Notes under the pieces: generated by a model | The model's input: the letters and a program-made list of their open reading frames with translations, nothing else | The model's database searches: none | What the model was told of the DNA's origin: nothing | Position numbers and translations under genes: made by a program | NCBI GenBank assembly: GCA_964415525.1 | Contig: CAYQAS010000021.1 | Coordinates: 1 to 45,201, forward strand | DNA length: 45,201 nt | Direction: 5' to 3' | Origin: CAZPUI01 sp964415525 | GTDB lineage: Bacteria > Acidobacteriota > Holophagae > Holophagales > Holophagaceae | Part shown: piece after piece, positions 9,373 through 18,018 of the stretch | How the letters are laid out: the number at the start of each line of letters is the position of its first letter | Position numbering within the stretch: position 1 is the first letter of the stretch

Positions 9373-9402
9373 GCGAACTCCTGGACTGAATCCGTTATCG
9401 GC

Positions 9403-10311
9403 TCAGGCGAGATGGAAATAGAGAATCCATGCCTGGCTGCCCCCCATGGGGATGGGAGCCTGGGCGTACTGGAGGATGAAAGGGGCTTCCGCACCCCGGA
9501 TGCAGGACTGGAGCATCTCGTGGAGTCCGGGTTCCGGGCCGAGGTGAAGGTGCAGGGTTCGCCAGCCGAGGAACCTCCCGTCCTGGATGCGTTCACGAAG
9601 GCGCTCTCGGGCATCCGCCACGGAATGCGCACGCAGGTCCAGGCTGCCATCGACCTCGATGGCCATGCCCGCAGCCAGATGGATCAACTTCGGTCCGACA
9701 GGTTGCACCGGTGCAGTCACTGGTGCGGAGATGGGTGCCGGAGCTGGCGGTAGGGCGGGAATGGGGATAGATGCGGGTGTCGATTTGACCGCGGGAGAGG
9801 GGGCAGGCGCCTTGGGGTTTTCGGGAAGGGGGCCCCTGCTTAACGCTTTGACGCCCCGCATGGCCGTCTGGAAATCCACTTCGACTTCCGGGGACTCGGC
9901 GACCGGAATGGGTTCGGCGGTGAGTGCTGGGGCGGGTTCGGGCGTGACGGTGATGGGCGGTGCAGGCTTGGCTTGGTCGTGCGCGGGGACTGCGGTCTCC
10001 CGAAGGGCTCCCCTTCCCAATGACTTGAGGCCCTTGAGATCCTGCATGGCAGCCTGAAAATCTTCTTCCTCAACCGGAGGGGGCGGTGGAGGGACGGGAG
10101 CCGGTGCGGCCTGGGGCGGCCCTGGTCGGCGCGGGGCGGGGGCTGCGGCGGGTTGTCTGCCCATGGCCCGAAGGAACATCGCGTCCTCGTCCTCGATGGG
10201 ACGGGCGGGAAGGTCCGGTTTGGGAATGGACTTGGGCTTTGGGGCGGGAGGAGCCTCAGGCTCCGCCTTCAGGTCCTGCTTGATCTTGGCCAGTGCGTGC
10301 TTCCATGCCAT
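9403..10311 (-). CDS. Proline/alanine-rich protein with degenerate Smr-like C-terminal domain
   Basis: This 302-residue protein has three parts. The first is a short basic N-terminus (MAWKHALAKIKQDLK). The second is a long low-complexity Pro/Ala linker containing two repeats of one motif (EEEDFQAAMQDLKGLKSLGRGALRE and EVDFQTAMRGVKALSRGPLPE). The third is a C-terminal domain of about 80 residues, SLDLRAHSVADARERLRERIQDGRFLGWRTLHLHLG. That last part resembles the Smr domain of MutS2-like nucleases (usual pattern LDLHG, then a long helix, then a GxG loop), but the DLHG His is replaced and the later HGKG is absent, so nuclease activity is doubtful. AGGAG stands 7 bases before the ATG at 10311. 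An ATG further upstream (10458) lacks a ribosome binding site. Confidence 0.65.
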   Translation of the reverse strand: MAWKHALAKIKQDLKAEPEAPPAPKPKSIPKPDLPARPIEDEDAMFLRAMGRQPAAAPAPRRPGPPQAAPAPVPPPPPPVEEEDFQAAMQDLKGLKSLGRGALRETAVPAHDQAKPAPPITVTPEPAPALTAEPIPVAESPEVEVDFQTAMRGVKALSRGPLPENPKAPAPSPAVKSTPASIPIPALPPAPAPISAPVTAPVQPVGPKLIHLAAGMAIEVDGSLDLRAHSVADARERLRERIQDGRFLGWRTLHLHLGPEPGLHEMLQSCIRGAEAPFILQYAQAPIPMGGSQAWILYFHLA

Positions 10312-10348
10312 CTCCCATCTCCTAGACCGATCCAGAGTACCCCCAGGT

Positions 10349-10383
10349 GTTGCAAAAACGCCACCGCGGGGGTGGTCTGCAAC
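10349..10383. repeat. Nested inverted repeat in a divergent promoter region
   Basis: Outer arms GTTGCA (10349-10354) and TGCAAC (10378-10383) enclose inner arms CCACC and GGTGG. It lies between the divergent starts at 10311 (minus) and 10476 (plus), so it could be a regulator site or an mRNA leader hairpin. The arms are short, so chance cannot be excluded. Confidence 0.3.
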
Positions 10384-10475
10384 ATCGCCCTCGATTGGCG
10401 CCAGGGATTCAACCATGCGGGATGGGGTCGGATCTGATGGCATATCATCTGCATGCACATCCTCCGGAGGTTTTT

Positions 10476-11114
10476 ATGTCCCGTCTGACTCGCCCGATCC
10501 TGCTTGCCAGTGTCATCACCATGGCCCTCTCGGCCCAGGAACCCCGTATGGGACTCGCCCTCAATCTGGTGATGCCTGCTGGGAGCTTCCGTTCGACCAC
10601 CTACGCACCTACTGTCCAGTTGCCCGGAGGCCAAGAGGAGGGCTACGACGTGGGGCTGGGTGCCCAGTTCACCATGAGTTTCCCCCTGGAGACCCGGACG
10701 GCCCTGCGGCTGAACCTGAGTGGCCAAACCGTTCGGGGGACCAACACTTCCCCAGGTGCGACGACCCTGACGCTGGAACACAATCTTTTCAGCGTAGGTG
10801 CCGAGATGCAGTTCTTCTCCGGGAGTGCCTACCGCCATCGGGGAGCGTACCTGTTGGCCGGTCTCTGCGCAGACTTTGAGAGTTTCAATCGAGGGGAAAG
10901 TGCTCCCTACCACTACGACGATCAGTGGGAAGCCACCACACGGAAGGCCCGCACCGCTGCGACCTTCGGTGTCGGACGGACCTTTGGCTATGACGGCGGC
11001 TTGCGTTTCACGCTGGAGGCGGTTTACCACAAGACCTTGAGCGGCAATGACCTTGCGAGACAGGAGCCGCCTTCCACCGACTTCCTGAAGCTCTCCTTCG
11101 GCTGCGTGTTCTAG
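10476..11114 (+). CDS. Predicted outer-membrane beta-barrel protein
   Basis: This 212-residue exported protein has a signal peptide (about residues 1-20, RPILLASVITMALSAQ). The rest alternates polar and hydrophobic residues as in small OmpA/OmpW-like barrels (GLALNLVMPAGSF, YDVGLGAQFTMSFPL, TALRLNLSGQTV, RGAYLLAGLCADFESF, GLRFTLEAVYHKTL). It ends in FLKLSFGCVF, with the C-terminal Phe that outer-membrane proteins use for BAM recognition. I cannot assign a function. The ATG at 10476 has a perfect GGAGG 5 bases upstream. It forms a single-gene unit ended by the terminator at 11129. Confidence 0.75.
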   Translation: MSRLTRPILLASVITMALSAQEPRMGLALNLVMPAGSFRSTTYAPTVQLPGGQEEGYDVGLGAQFTMSFPLETRTALRLNLSGQTVRGTNTSPGATTLTLEHNLFSVGAEMQFFSGSAYRHRGAYLLAGLCADFESFNRGESAPYHYDDQWEATTRKARTAATFGVGRTFGYDGGLRFTLEAVYHKTLSGNDLARQEPPSTDFLKLSFGCVF

Positions 11115-11128
11115 GCAAGTTGGACTGA

Positions 11129-11162
11129 CCAAAAGAGGCCCGCATCTGCGGGCCTCTTTTGG
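11129..11162. terminator. Bidirectional terminator
   Basis: A perfect 15-bp stem, CCAAAAGAGGCCCGC (11129-11143) and GCGGGCCTCTTTTGG (11148-11162), with loop ATCT. T and A runs at the stem ends give a poly-T side in either direction. It ends both the barrel gene (plus) and the pyrF operon (minus). Confidence 0.85.
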
Positions 11163-11179
11163 TTGTAAATAACGAGGAA

Positions 11180-12052
11180 CTACTTCTTGCGAGCCTTTCG
11201 CTTGACGATCTTCTTCGGTTCCGGCTTGGCCTCGGGTTCAGGATCGATCCCGAGAAGGCGATCTACGAATCGTTTGCAATCGGCATTTGCGGGGTCGTGT
11301 CTGAGGAGCCGTCGTCCATACGATAGGCGCTCGGATTTGGGTTTGGCATCATCGGCCTTAACCTGCTCAAGCTTCTCGGCGGCGTATTTGGCGGGTGAGC
11401 CAATCTTGGCCAACTCGGCCTGCTCGGCTTCCAGGAAAGCCTTCCAGGTGGACTGGGACTTTGCGTAGACCTCCTGGACGTTCCGGAGCTGGGTCAGGAC
11501 GTTCCGGATCTCGCCCATGGCCTGCTCACTGTGGGCGATGCTGGCCTTGTGCTGATTGAGACTGAGGCGGGCGCGGTCCCGGGCTTCGACTTCGTATTTA
11601 GGAAGGCCGTCTGCCTGACTGTAGTCCTTCAACTTGGCTTCCAGCTGGGTGACGGTGGCGCGGGTCTGGACGAGGTGGGCCTCGTGATCCTGGAGGACCT
11701 TGCCAAGGGTCTTCTCCGCCTGTTCGGTATTGGCGCGCGCGATGCTCGCGGCCCTCTCCAGCAGGGTGATGGCATCCTCCCAAGCGCCCTCTAGCACCGC
11801 TGCGCGGGCGGCCATGTCGCAGAGGGCGACCAAGGCGCGCTGGTCGTTGTAGTCCATGGGGCTGGCCTGGGCGGACTCGCGGGCGATCAAGGCTTCGGCG
11901 GCCTTGCGGACGGCGGTTCCTTCTCCCTTCTCGAGCAAGGCCTCCCATCCCCGCGCAGCCTCAGAATAGCGATCCTGCAGGCGCTGCGCGGAGAGGGGGC
12001 CCATCGCCGCAAAAGCGACGAAAAGACTGACGAGTCCTGAATGGAACCTCAC
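11180..12052 (-). CDS. Secreted coiled-coil protein, unknown function
   Basis: I do not recognise the family. The 290-residue protein has a signal peptide ending near MGPLSAQ, helical TPR-like segments (ALVALCDMAARAAVLEGAWEDAITLLERAA), then a long coiled coil (about residues 100-220). It ends with a segment RLLRHDPANADCKRFVDRLLG and a Lys-rich tail (KKIVKRKARKK). It starts at a GTG whose last bases overlap the stop of the preceding gene (GTGA, 4 bases), so the two are translationally coupled. The preceding gene encodes a protein of the same general design, suggesting that the pair acts together in the periplasm. Confidence 0.65.
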   Translation of the reverse strand: MRFHSGLVSLFVAFAAMGPLSAQRLQDRYSEAARGWEALLEKGEGTAVRKAAEALIARESAQASPMDYNDQRALVALCDMAARAAVLEGAWEDAITLLERAASIARANTEQAEKTLGKVLQDHEAHLVQTRATVTQLEAKLKDYSQADGLPKYEVEARDRARLSLNQHKASIAHSEQAMGEIRNVLTQLRNVQEVYAKSQSTWKAFLEAEQAELAKIGSPAKYAAEKLEQVKADDAKPKSERLSYGRRLLRHDPANADCKRFVDRLLGIDPEPEAKPEPKKIVKRKARKK

Positions 12053-13140
12053 TTCTTCGCCTTGGGCTTGGCGCCCTTCGCCTTGGGCTCGATGAAGAAG
12101 GGATCACGGGCGGCCTTGATGTTGTCGAGGGCCTTGGTAGCGGCTTCGTTGCCCTGATCCAGCACTAGGAGGCGGTTCAGAAGGCCGGTTTGCTTGGCGG
12201 GGGTACCCAGGTTGATGAGGTTGTTCTTGTCCGCCATGACGGCGTTGACCCAGGCCTTGGGGCCTTCGATCACGGGCTGCCCCTTCTTGGGCTTCTTGGC
12301 GGCCTTCTGCTTGGCGGCAAATTCCTCCATCTCCTTCTGCTGGCGCTCCACATCGGCCTGCACCGTGTCGGCGTTCTTGCGAAGAATGGATGCCAGATCG
12401 CCGGCCTTCTCCATGCTCTTCAGGGCGCTACGGACGGAGTCAATGCGGCCCTGGTTGCCCTTGCTGAAGGCCAGCTTCTGTTTGTCGGCATCGAAGGCCT
12501 TGGCCTTGGTCTCGAAACCCTTGGTATCTGTATCCAGCTGGTCAAATTCCTTCTTGGACAGCTTGACCTTCTTGGACTTGTAGCCTTCCCATGCCTTCTC
12601 CAGGCGGGACTTCTCGGCCATCAGGGCATTCTCGTCGCTCTGGATGCGGGCCTCATTGGCGGAAATGAAGGTTTTGCCATCATTTTCGAGCTTTTCCCAC
12701 AGCTGGGCGATGGGAGCAACGGAGGTTCGGAATCCGACCAGGTTCTTTTCGGCACGGTCCGCACCGGTGCGCAGGGCCTCGGTGGCCTTCTCCCACTGGC
12801 CTGCAGCGCGCAGGGCGTTGGCGTGGCTCACGAACGCGTTCAACAGGGTGGCGTTGGCGGCCAGGACCTCCTGAGCCTTGGCACCATGCTCATTGGCCAG
12901 GGCGGGGTTGGCAACCAGTGTGGCCAGATCAATGGTCGGGTAGGGGAAGGACGGGGTCTGGGCGAAGGCGGCAGCCTTGGCTAAGGCCTCCTCGAACTTG
13001 AACTCGGCGATCAGCCGGTTCACTTCCGCGTTGGAGGCCTTCTGGAGTTCGTCCGCCTTAGAGATGAGGGTCGGAGTCGCAGGGGTCTGGGCCAGGAGGG
13101 CGGCGGGCGCCACAAGGGCGAAGAGGGCAGCGTGCTTCAT
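12049..13140 (-). CDS. Secreted coiled-coil protein, partner of the downstream gene
   Basis: Unknown function. The 363-residue protein starts with a signal peptide (MKHAALFALVAPAALLAQ). It continues with helical repeat-like segments (AEFKFEEALAKAAAFAQ, LLNAFVSHANALRAAGQWEKATEALRTGADRAEKN) and a long charged coiled coil (about residues 160-290). A repeat-like LLNRLLVLDQGNEAATKALDNI and a Lys/Ala/Pro tail close it. GGAG is 6 bases before the ATG at 13140. The stop overlaps the GTG start of the next gene. The design matches that gene: signal peptide, TPR-like start, coiled coil, a lone TPR-like motif and a basic tail. Confidence 0.65.
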   Translation of the reverse strand: MKHAALFALVAPAALLAQTPATPTLISKADELQKASNAEVNRLIAEFKFEEALAKAAAFAQTPSFPYPTIDLATLVANPALANEHGAKAQEVLAANATLLNAFVSHANALRAAGQWEKATEALRTGADRAEKNLVGFRTSVAPIAQLWEKLENDGKTFISANEARIQSDENALMAEKSRLEKAWEGYKSKKVKLSKKEFDQLDTDTKGFETKAKAFDADKQKLAFSKGNQGRIDSVRSALKSMEKAGDLASILRKNADTVQADVERQQKEMEEFAAKQKAAKKPKKGQPVIEGPKAWVNAVMADKNNLINLGTPAKQTGLLNRLLVLDQGNEAATKALDNIKAARDPFFIEPKAKGAKPKAKK

Positions 13141-13191
13141 AAGGGCTCCACGGTCCAACACCATGATTGGATCGCCCCAGGTTAGCCGAGT

Positions 13192-13695
13192 TCAAAGGCT
13201 GGGATCGAGGGGGAGCCTTTGCCAATTCGTCACGAACTCCAGGGTCGTCACGCGTTTGTGACGCATGAGGACGACCTTGAGATCTTCCTCCAGCTGGAAT
13301 GCAAGATAACGCGGGGGCTCCGCGCCGTGCCGAAGCTCAATCACGAGCACTTCGCCGTTCCCTTCTGGATAGGGCAGTTGGGTCCAGCGGCGGCGGGCCA
13401 GAGGGACATGAAGGTCCTTGATATGCACCTTCTGGCCCATTGGGATGGAGTCCGTCCGGCGTTCCCAGGCTTGGGACAGGGGCTTCTGCCTCAGGGCGGA
13501 CGTCGGTCCAAACCATATTCGTGCCTGGAGTTCGCCCGGAGCGGCATCGACCCGCATCTTGATCTGGACGTTCCAAGTGCCCATGTAGACCGGTTTCCGC
13601 CAAAGGACCAGCGCAACTCCGGATAGCAGGAGCAGGGCGACCCAGAGGGCATAGAACCCGCGACGGCGAAAGTGGATGGAGGGGATTTCGGTCAT
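13192..13695 (-). CDS. Single-span membrane protein, unknown function
   Basis: This 167-residue protein has a short cytoplasmic N-terminus (MTEIPSIHFRRRG) and one membrane helix at about residues 14-32 (FYALWVALLLLSGVALVLW). The exported domain is beta-rich (YMGTWNVQIKMRVDAAPGELQARIWFGP, GEVLVIELRHGAEPPRYLAFQL). I recognise no family. Its ATG overlaps the stop of the preceding membrane protein by 4 bases (ATGA at 13692-13695), so the two are probably co-translated partners downstream of pyrF. Confidence 0.65.
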   Translation of the reverse strand: MTEIPSIHFRRRGFYALWVALLLLSGVALVLWRKPVYMGTWNVQIKMRVDAAPGELQARIWFGPTSALRQKPLSQAWERRTDSIPMGQKVHIKDLHVPLARRRWTQLPYPEGNGEVLVIELRHGAEPPRYLAFQLEEDLKVVLMRHKRVTTLEFVTNWQRLPLDPSL

Positions 13696-14240
13696 CGGAT
13701 GTTGGGGCTCCGCTCGATGATGAGCAGAATGAGCCGTTCGAGTTCGGCGGTTACCAGGAACCGCAGTTTCAGGGAGTTCTGAATGGGGAGCCGGGGGCCG
13801 CTCTCATCCGCCTTGGGATCCCCCCCGATGACAAAGGACCAACCGCGCTTCTCCAAGGTCAGGATCTGCTTCCAGCTGAGCCGTCCGGCGCCAAACCACC
13901 GCGCCATGGGTCCCGGCAGGGTGTGGTATTCCACGGTCAGTCCCATGCCGTCTGTGATGACTTGGCATCCTTCGATGAGGATGAATCCGAGGATGACCAG
14001 CAGGAGTGCCAGTCCCGCAGCGAGACAAGCCAGGACGGCGCCCCCGATCAGGCCCCACCAGGCCAAGACAGGCTCACCCTTGGTTTGAGCCAATTGAAGC
14101 TGGCCATACCAGAGGGGTAGGTGAGCCATCAGCAGGGTCACCGCCTTTACACCCACGAGCCAGCTGCCTACGCAGAGCAGGCAGGCCATGGCCCGCTGAG
14201 CCAGGCTGGGGCGAAAGATCAGGGGTGATCCAGCGGACAT
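13692..14240 (-). CDS. Two-span membrane protein with PH-like cytoplasmic region
   Basis: This 182-residue protein has two hydrophobic segments (about residues 17-42 and 63-90) followed by a region whose strands (ITDGMGLTVEYHTLPG, RLSWKQILTLEKRGWSFVIGG) resemble bacterial PH-like domains. The resemblance is weak. It starts 3 bases after pyrF and overlaps the following gene by 4 bases, so it belongs to the pyrF operon. No specific function can be given. Confidence 0.6.
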   Translation of the reverse strand: MSAGSPLIFRPSLAQRAMACLLCVGSWLVGVKAVTLLMAHLPLWYGQLQLAQTKGEPVLAWWGLIGGAVLACLAAGLALLLVILGFILIEGCQVITDGMGLTVEYHTLPGPMARWFGAGRLSWKQILTLEKRGWSFVIGGDPKADESGPRLPIQNSLKLRFLVTAELERLILLIIERSPNIR

Positions 14241-14243
14241 GGC

Positions 14244-14963
14244 TTAAGCCTGGGCGAGTTCGTCCAGGATGGCCTGGGCAGCCGCGGCAGGGTCCTGGGC
14301 GCGGGTGATGGGGCGGCCCACCACCAGCCAGGTGCTGCCATTGCGCACGGCCTGGGCGGGGGTCACGACCCGGGCCTGGTCCTGCACGGCTTCGCCACTG
14401 GGGCGGATCCCCGGCGTGAGCCGGTAGAAGTCCGCGCCACATGCCTCTCCGATGGCGGCGGCTTCGTGGGCGGAACAGACCACACCCTGGCAGCCGAACT
14501 GTTTGGAGAGGCGAGCGAGGTGCAGGGCCACTTCGCCGGGTTCCGCGGCGAAACCTAGGCGGGCGAGGTCTTCCTTGCCGAGGCTCGTGAGCACCGTCAC
14601 CGCGAGCAGTTCCGTGCGCCCGCCCTTGGCGCGGTGCGCCGCCACCGCCTCCGCCGCGGTCTCGATCATGGCCGCCCCGCCCTGCGCGTGGATATTGATG
14701 AGGCGAGGATCCAGCGGAAGCAGGGCCTCCATAGCGCGTCGCACCGTGGTGGGGATGTCATGGAGCTTGAGATCGAGGAAGACGGGTGCGTGCTGCTGGA
14801 GGTCGCGGACGAGCTGGGGGCCTTCAGCGCAGAACAGCTCCAGGCCGACCTTGAGCATTCCCACGCGACCGGAAAGGGTTTTGGCCAGGGCGACCGCCTC
14901 GGCGGCGGTGGGGACGTCCAGGGCCACCACCAGCCGTTCCACGGGGGTGAGGGTCAGGGTCAT
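14244..14963 (-). CDS. pyrF: Orotidine 5'-phosphate decarboxylase
   Basis: PyrF removes CO2 from OMP to make UMP, the last step of de novo pyrimidine synthesis. The 239-residue protein has the catalytic DLKLHDIPTTV block (Asp64, Lys66, Asp69), LVVALDVP at the N-terminus, LAVTVLTSL in the middle, and TPGIRPSGEAVQDQARVVTPAQA with WLVVGRPIT near the end, which bind phosphate. Length is normal. AAGGAGG stands 7 bases before the ATG. It heads a minus-strand operon of unknown membrane and secreted proteins that ends at the 11129 terminator; no other pyr gene is in the window. Confidence 0.96.
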   Translation of the reverse strand: MTLTLTPVERLVVALDVPTAAEAVALAKTLSGRVGMLKVGLELFCAEGPQLVRDLQQHAPVFLDLKLHDIPTTVRRAMEALLPLDPRLINIHAQGGAAMIETAAEAVAAHRAKGGRTELLAVTVLTSLGKEDLARLGFAAEPGEVALHLARLSKQFGCQGVVCSAHEAAAIGEACGADFYRLTPGIRPSGEAVQDQARVVTPAQAVRNGSTWLVVGRPITRAQDPAAAAQAILDELAQA

Positions 14964-15030
14964 GGAAAGCCTCCTTGCGGGTTTCGGGTCTGTCATTCTC
15001 TCTGAAACCACCGTCCGACGGGAGTTCCCC

Positions 15031-15990
15031 GTGATCGCATCTGCCTTTCTCCTGATTCCGGCCCTCGTGGCTGCGCCTCCCAAACCTCTGCCGCTTGTTC
15101 GTGCGGTGGACGAGCTGCTCGAGCAGTACGACCTTGAGGGCCAATTCCCGGCGCCTCCTGGCGTCGCACCCCGGGATCGGGCCGCGCTTGCGTGGCTGCT
15201 CGAAGGCATTCGGCCAGAGGCGGCGGGGGCTCCCTTCAAACTGGGGCATCCCAGCCGGAAGGAAGCTCTGGCGCTGCTGGAGGTGCTTAAGGACCAAGCC
15301 TTGCCGGAAGCGGCACCTCGAATGAAGGAAGTGGGCTCACAGCTGCGTTACTGGCGCTGGGGGGCGCGGTTGGTTCGCATGGGCGTCTGGCGTCCAGAGA
15401 TCCGGCGTCGCTGGGAGGACCAGCTCTTGTCCCCCGCCGTGCATCCTTTATTCAGGGGCTATGCCCTGCGTCATGCGCTTTGCTTCGCCTTGGCGGAGGC
15501 GGATGAGGCGCGGTTTGCGGACCTCAAGGCGCGGGTGGGGGAGAAAACCCCGGATCTCTTCCTCGGCTTCCAGACGGCCTTGGCGCTCCCAAAGGCCTTC
15601 CCGCCGACGTTGCGTCTGTGGTCCCTGCCCGAACTCGCTCCTGTATCGGTCTCGCTTGCCCAGCCCGGCATCCGGAAGGTTCGGATCGCCCAGGTGCGGG
15701 ACGGGCTGATCGCTTCTCCGCCGGCGGACACCCTCTGGATCGTGCCGACCATGGAGGGAGATGCCCCCAGCGAGGTGGAACAGCTCGATAATTCGGCACG
15801 AAGGGAGGCTTTGCCTTTCGTGGGACGGCTCCCCAAGGACGAGACCCGGGTCTTCCTGGCACCGGTTCGAAGCGTCCTTACGAAATTCGGCCTGGCCTAT
15901 TTCCCCATTGAGATTGATCTGGACGAGCAGGGCCGCGTCCAGCGGGTTCGGATGGGAGATGCAGCCCTCGCCGTGCCTCCGGCCCTGTGA
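15031..15990 (+). CDS. Secreted protein of unknown function
   Basis: I recognise no family. The 319-residue product starts at GTG 15031, which has GGGAG 7 bases upstream and gives a signal peptide (IASAFLLIPALVAAPP). The mature part is mixed alpha/beta, with a proline-rich stretch near the start and a C-terminal beta-rich region (TLWIVPTMEGD, FGLAYFPIEIDLDEQGRVQRVRMG) ending without a Lys tail. It is divergent from pyrF with only 67 bases between the starts, so the two genes share a promoter region. The symporter gene begins 31 bases downstream. Confidence 0.6.
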   Translation: MIASAFLLIPALVAAPPKPLPLVRAVDELLEQYDLEGQFPAPPGVAPRDRAALAWLLEGIRPEAAGAPFKLGHPSRKEALALLEVLKDQALPEAAPRMKEVGSQLRYWRWGARLVRMGVWRPEIRRRWEDQLLSPAVHPLFRGYALRHALCFALAEADEARFADLKARVGEKTPDLFLGFQTALALPKAFPPTLRLWSLPELAPVSVSLAQPGIRKVRIAQVRDGLIASPPADTLWIVPTMEGDAPSEVEQLDNSARREALPFVGRLPKDETRVFLAPVRSVLTKFGLAYFPIEIDLDEQGRVQRVRMGDAALAVPPAL

Positions 15991-16021
15991 GAAGCTATCG
16001 CTTTACGAGGTTCATGACGCC

Positions 16022-17359
16022 ATGAGCGCCACCGCCAAGCCCTGGTACCGCTCCAGCACGTTCTGGATCTTCATCGGCCTGATCATGGGCGTGGTACTGG
16101 GCGGTTTCCTGCCCAAGGACCAGTTCCCTCAGGCCTACAACCTCTTCAGGTTCCTCTCGAAGAGCTTCATCAACCTCATCAAGGGGCTGATCGTTCCACT
16201 GCTCTTCAGCACCATCGTGGTGGGCATCGCCCAGACGGGGGATATCAAGGCGGTGGGGCGCATGGGCGGCAAGGCGCTGCTCTATTTTGAGATCGTCACC
16301 ACCATCGCCCTCTTTCTGGGGCTGGCCATCGCCAACTGGTGGCAGCCCGGCGCCCACCTGCCCCTGGACCTCTCCGCCCACACCGCCGTGGTGGCCGCCA
16401 AGCCGCAGACGGGTTGGGAGATCGCCATGCACCTGTTCCCCTACAACCTGGTGGAGCACGCGGCCAAGGCGGACATCCTGCCGGTGGTGATCTTCGCGAG
16501 CCTCTTCGGCATCGCGCTCACGAAGGTTGGGGAGAAGGGCAAGCCCGTCTTTGCCTTCTTTGATGGCGTCGCTCAGACCATGTTCAAGTACACGGACATG
16601 ATCATGAAGCTGACGCCCCTGGGGGTCTTCGGCGCCATGGCCTACAACGTCAGCTCCATGGCGGCGGGGCATGTGGTGGGGGGGGTGGAGATGAAGGGGT
16701 GGACAGCGGTCTTCCACCTCCTCAAACAGTACAGCCTGCTTGTGGGCAGCCTCTACTTCGCGCTCATTGCTTTATTCGTGGTGGTCTTCATGCCCGTGGC
16801 CTGGATCGCGGGGATCAAGATCTTCAAGTTCCTCAAGGCCATCAAGGATCCGGCCATCACCGCCTACTCCACGGCTTCGAGTGAAGCGGCCCTGCCCAAG
16901 CTGCTGGAAGAGGTTGTGCGCTTTGGCGTCCCCCGCCGCGTGGCGAGCTTCGTCATTCCCACGGGCTACAGCTTCAACCTGGACGGCTCAACGCTCTATC
17001 TGGTCCTCGCCAGCCTCACCATCGCCCAGGCGGCCCATGCGGCAGACCCCATCGCCTACCCGGCCATGGGCTTCGGCGCCCAATTGATGATGGTCTTCAC
17101 CTTCATGTTGACGTCAAAGGGCGTGGCGGGCGTGCCCCGGGCGACCCTCGTGATCATCGCGGCCACTTGCGGGTCATTCCACCTGCCGGGAGAAGCTGGC
17201 ATTGCCATGCTGCTCGCGGTGGATGAGATCATGGACATGGCCCGGACCACCATCAACGTGATCGGCAACGGTCTGGCCAGCGTCGTGATCGCGAAGTGGG
17301 AGGGCGTCTTCGGTACCGAAACCGAAACCCTTCCAGACCAGGAAGGCACCAAAGCATGA
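16022..17359 (+). CDS. Dicarboxylate/amino acid:cation symporter (DAACS family)
   Basis: This is a GltP/DctA-type inner-membrane carrier that takes up C4-dicarboxylates or acidic amino acids together with protons or sodium. The 445-residue protein has the family motifs in order: FINLIKGLIVPLLFSTIVVGIAQ, the first hairpin tip TASSEAALPKLLEE, VIPTGYSFNLDG, MLTSKGVAGVPRAT, and the late DEIMDMARTTINVIGNGLA. The substrate (glutamate, aspartate, succinate or fumarate) is not determined. The ATG at 16022 is the natural N-terminus, though its Shine-Dalgarno is poor. Its stop overlaps the next ATG by 4 bases, coupling it to a HAD phosphatase. Confidence 0.93.
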   Translation: MSATAKPWYRSSTFWIFIGLIMGVVLGGFLPKDQFPQAYNLFRFLSKSFINLIKGLIVPLLFSTIVVGIAQTGDIKAVGRMGGKALLYFEIVTTIALFLGLAIANWWQPGAHLPLDLSAHTAVVAAKPQTGWEIAMHLFPYNLVEHAAKADILPVVIFASLFGIALTKVGEKGKPVFAFFDGVAQTMFKYTDMIMKLTPLGVFGAMAYNVSSMAAGHVVGGVEMKGWTAVFHLLKQYSLLVGSLYFALIALFVVVFMPVAWIAGIKIFKFLKAIKDPAITAYSTASSEAALPKLLEEVVRFGVPRRVASFVIPTGYSFNLDGSTLYLVLASLTIAQAAHAADPIAYPAMGFGAQLMMVFTFMLTSKGVAGVPRATLVIIAATCGSFHLPGEAGIAMLLAVDEIMDMARTTINVIGNGLASVVIAKWEGVFGTETETLPDQEGTKA

Positions 17360-18018
17360 AGACCAGGCTCATCGTGTGGGATTTCGACGGGACGCTGATC
17401 GACAGCCGTCCCCAGATCGAGGCGGGGATGGACCACGCCCTGGGCCTCATGGAGCTGGGGCCTGAGATCCGGGAGGAGTGGCTGAAATACGTCGGACTGC
17501 CGGTTCGGGACGGGATCGAGGGCACCTTCGGCCCCCGCGGCATGACCTTCGAGGAGGTCTATCCCGTCTACCGCTCCTTCGACTGGCTCGGCAGCGAAGA
17601 TCTCATCCAGCCCTTCCCTGGCATTTCAGCCCTTCTGGCGGAGCTGCATGCGGCAGGCGTGAAGATGGCCATCGCCAGCAGCAAGCGGGGCGAGCCTCTG
17701 CGACGCCAGGCGGCCCGCTTTGGCTGGGAGCCCTACTTCGACCCGATCATCACGCCGGACGAGGTGGGCGACGCCACCAAGCCGCACCCGGAATCCCTGG
17801 CCCAGGCGCTGACCGCTCATGGCATTGAGCCTGAGGAAGCCCTGATGGTGGGTGACACGCCCTTCGACTTGGACATGGCGAAGCGGGCAGGCGTGCCGAG
17901 CGTCGGCGTCACCCACGGGTTCTACGGGCTGGAAGCCCTGGAGGCCTGGGGTCCCATCGGATGCGTCCACGACGCGGAGGGCCTGCGGGCGCTCCTGCTG
18001 CCCAGGGTGCTGGGGTGA
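17356..18018 (+). CDS. HAD-superfamily hydrolase, phosphoglycolate-phosphatase-like
   Basis: This 220-residue phosphatase of the haloacid dehalogenase superfamily has motif I WDFDGTLIDS (nucleophile Asp), a helical cap at about residues 15-85, motif II IASSK, the Lys of motif III in KPHPESL, and motif IV MVGDTPFDLDMAKRAGVPSVGVTHG. This order and length fit Gph/PpaX-like phosphatases. The true substrate is unknown. It overlaps the symporter and moaC by 4 bases on each side (ATGA and GTGA), an unusual trio with no evident shared pathway. Confidence 0.88.
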   Translation: MKTRLIVWDFDGTLIDSRPQIEAGMDHALGLMELGPEIREEWLKYVGLPVRDGIEGTFGPRGMTFEEVYPVYRSFDWLGSEDLIQPFPGISALLAELHAAGVKMAIASSKRGEPLRRQAARFGWEPYFDPIITPDEVGDATKPHPESLAQALTAHGIEPEEALMVGDTPFDLDMAKRAGVPSVGVTHGFYGLEALEAWGPIGCVHDAEGLRALLLPRVLG

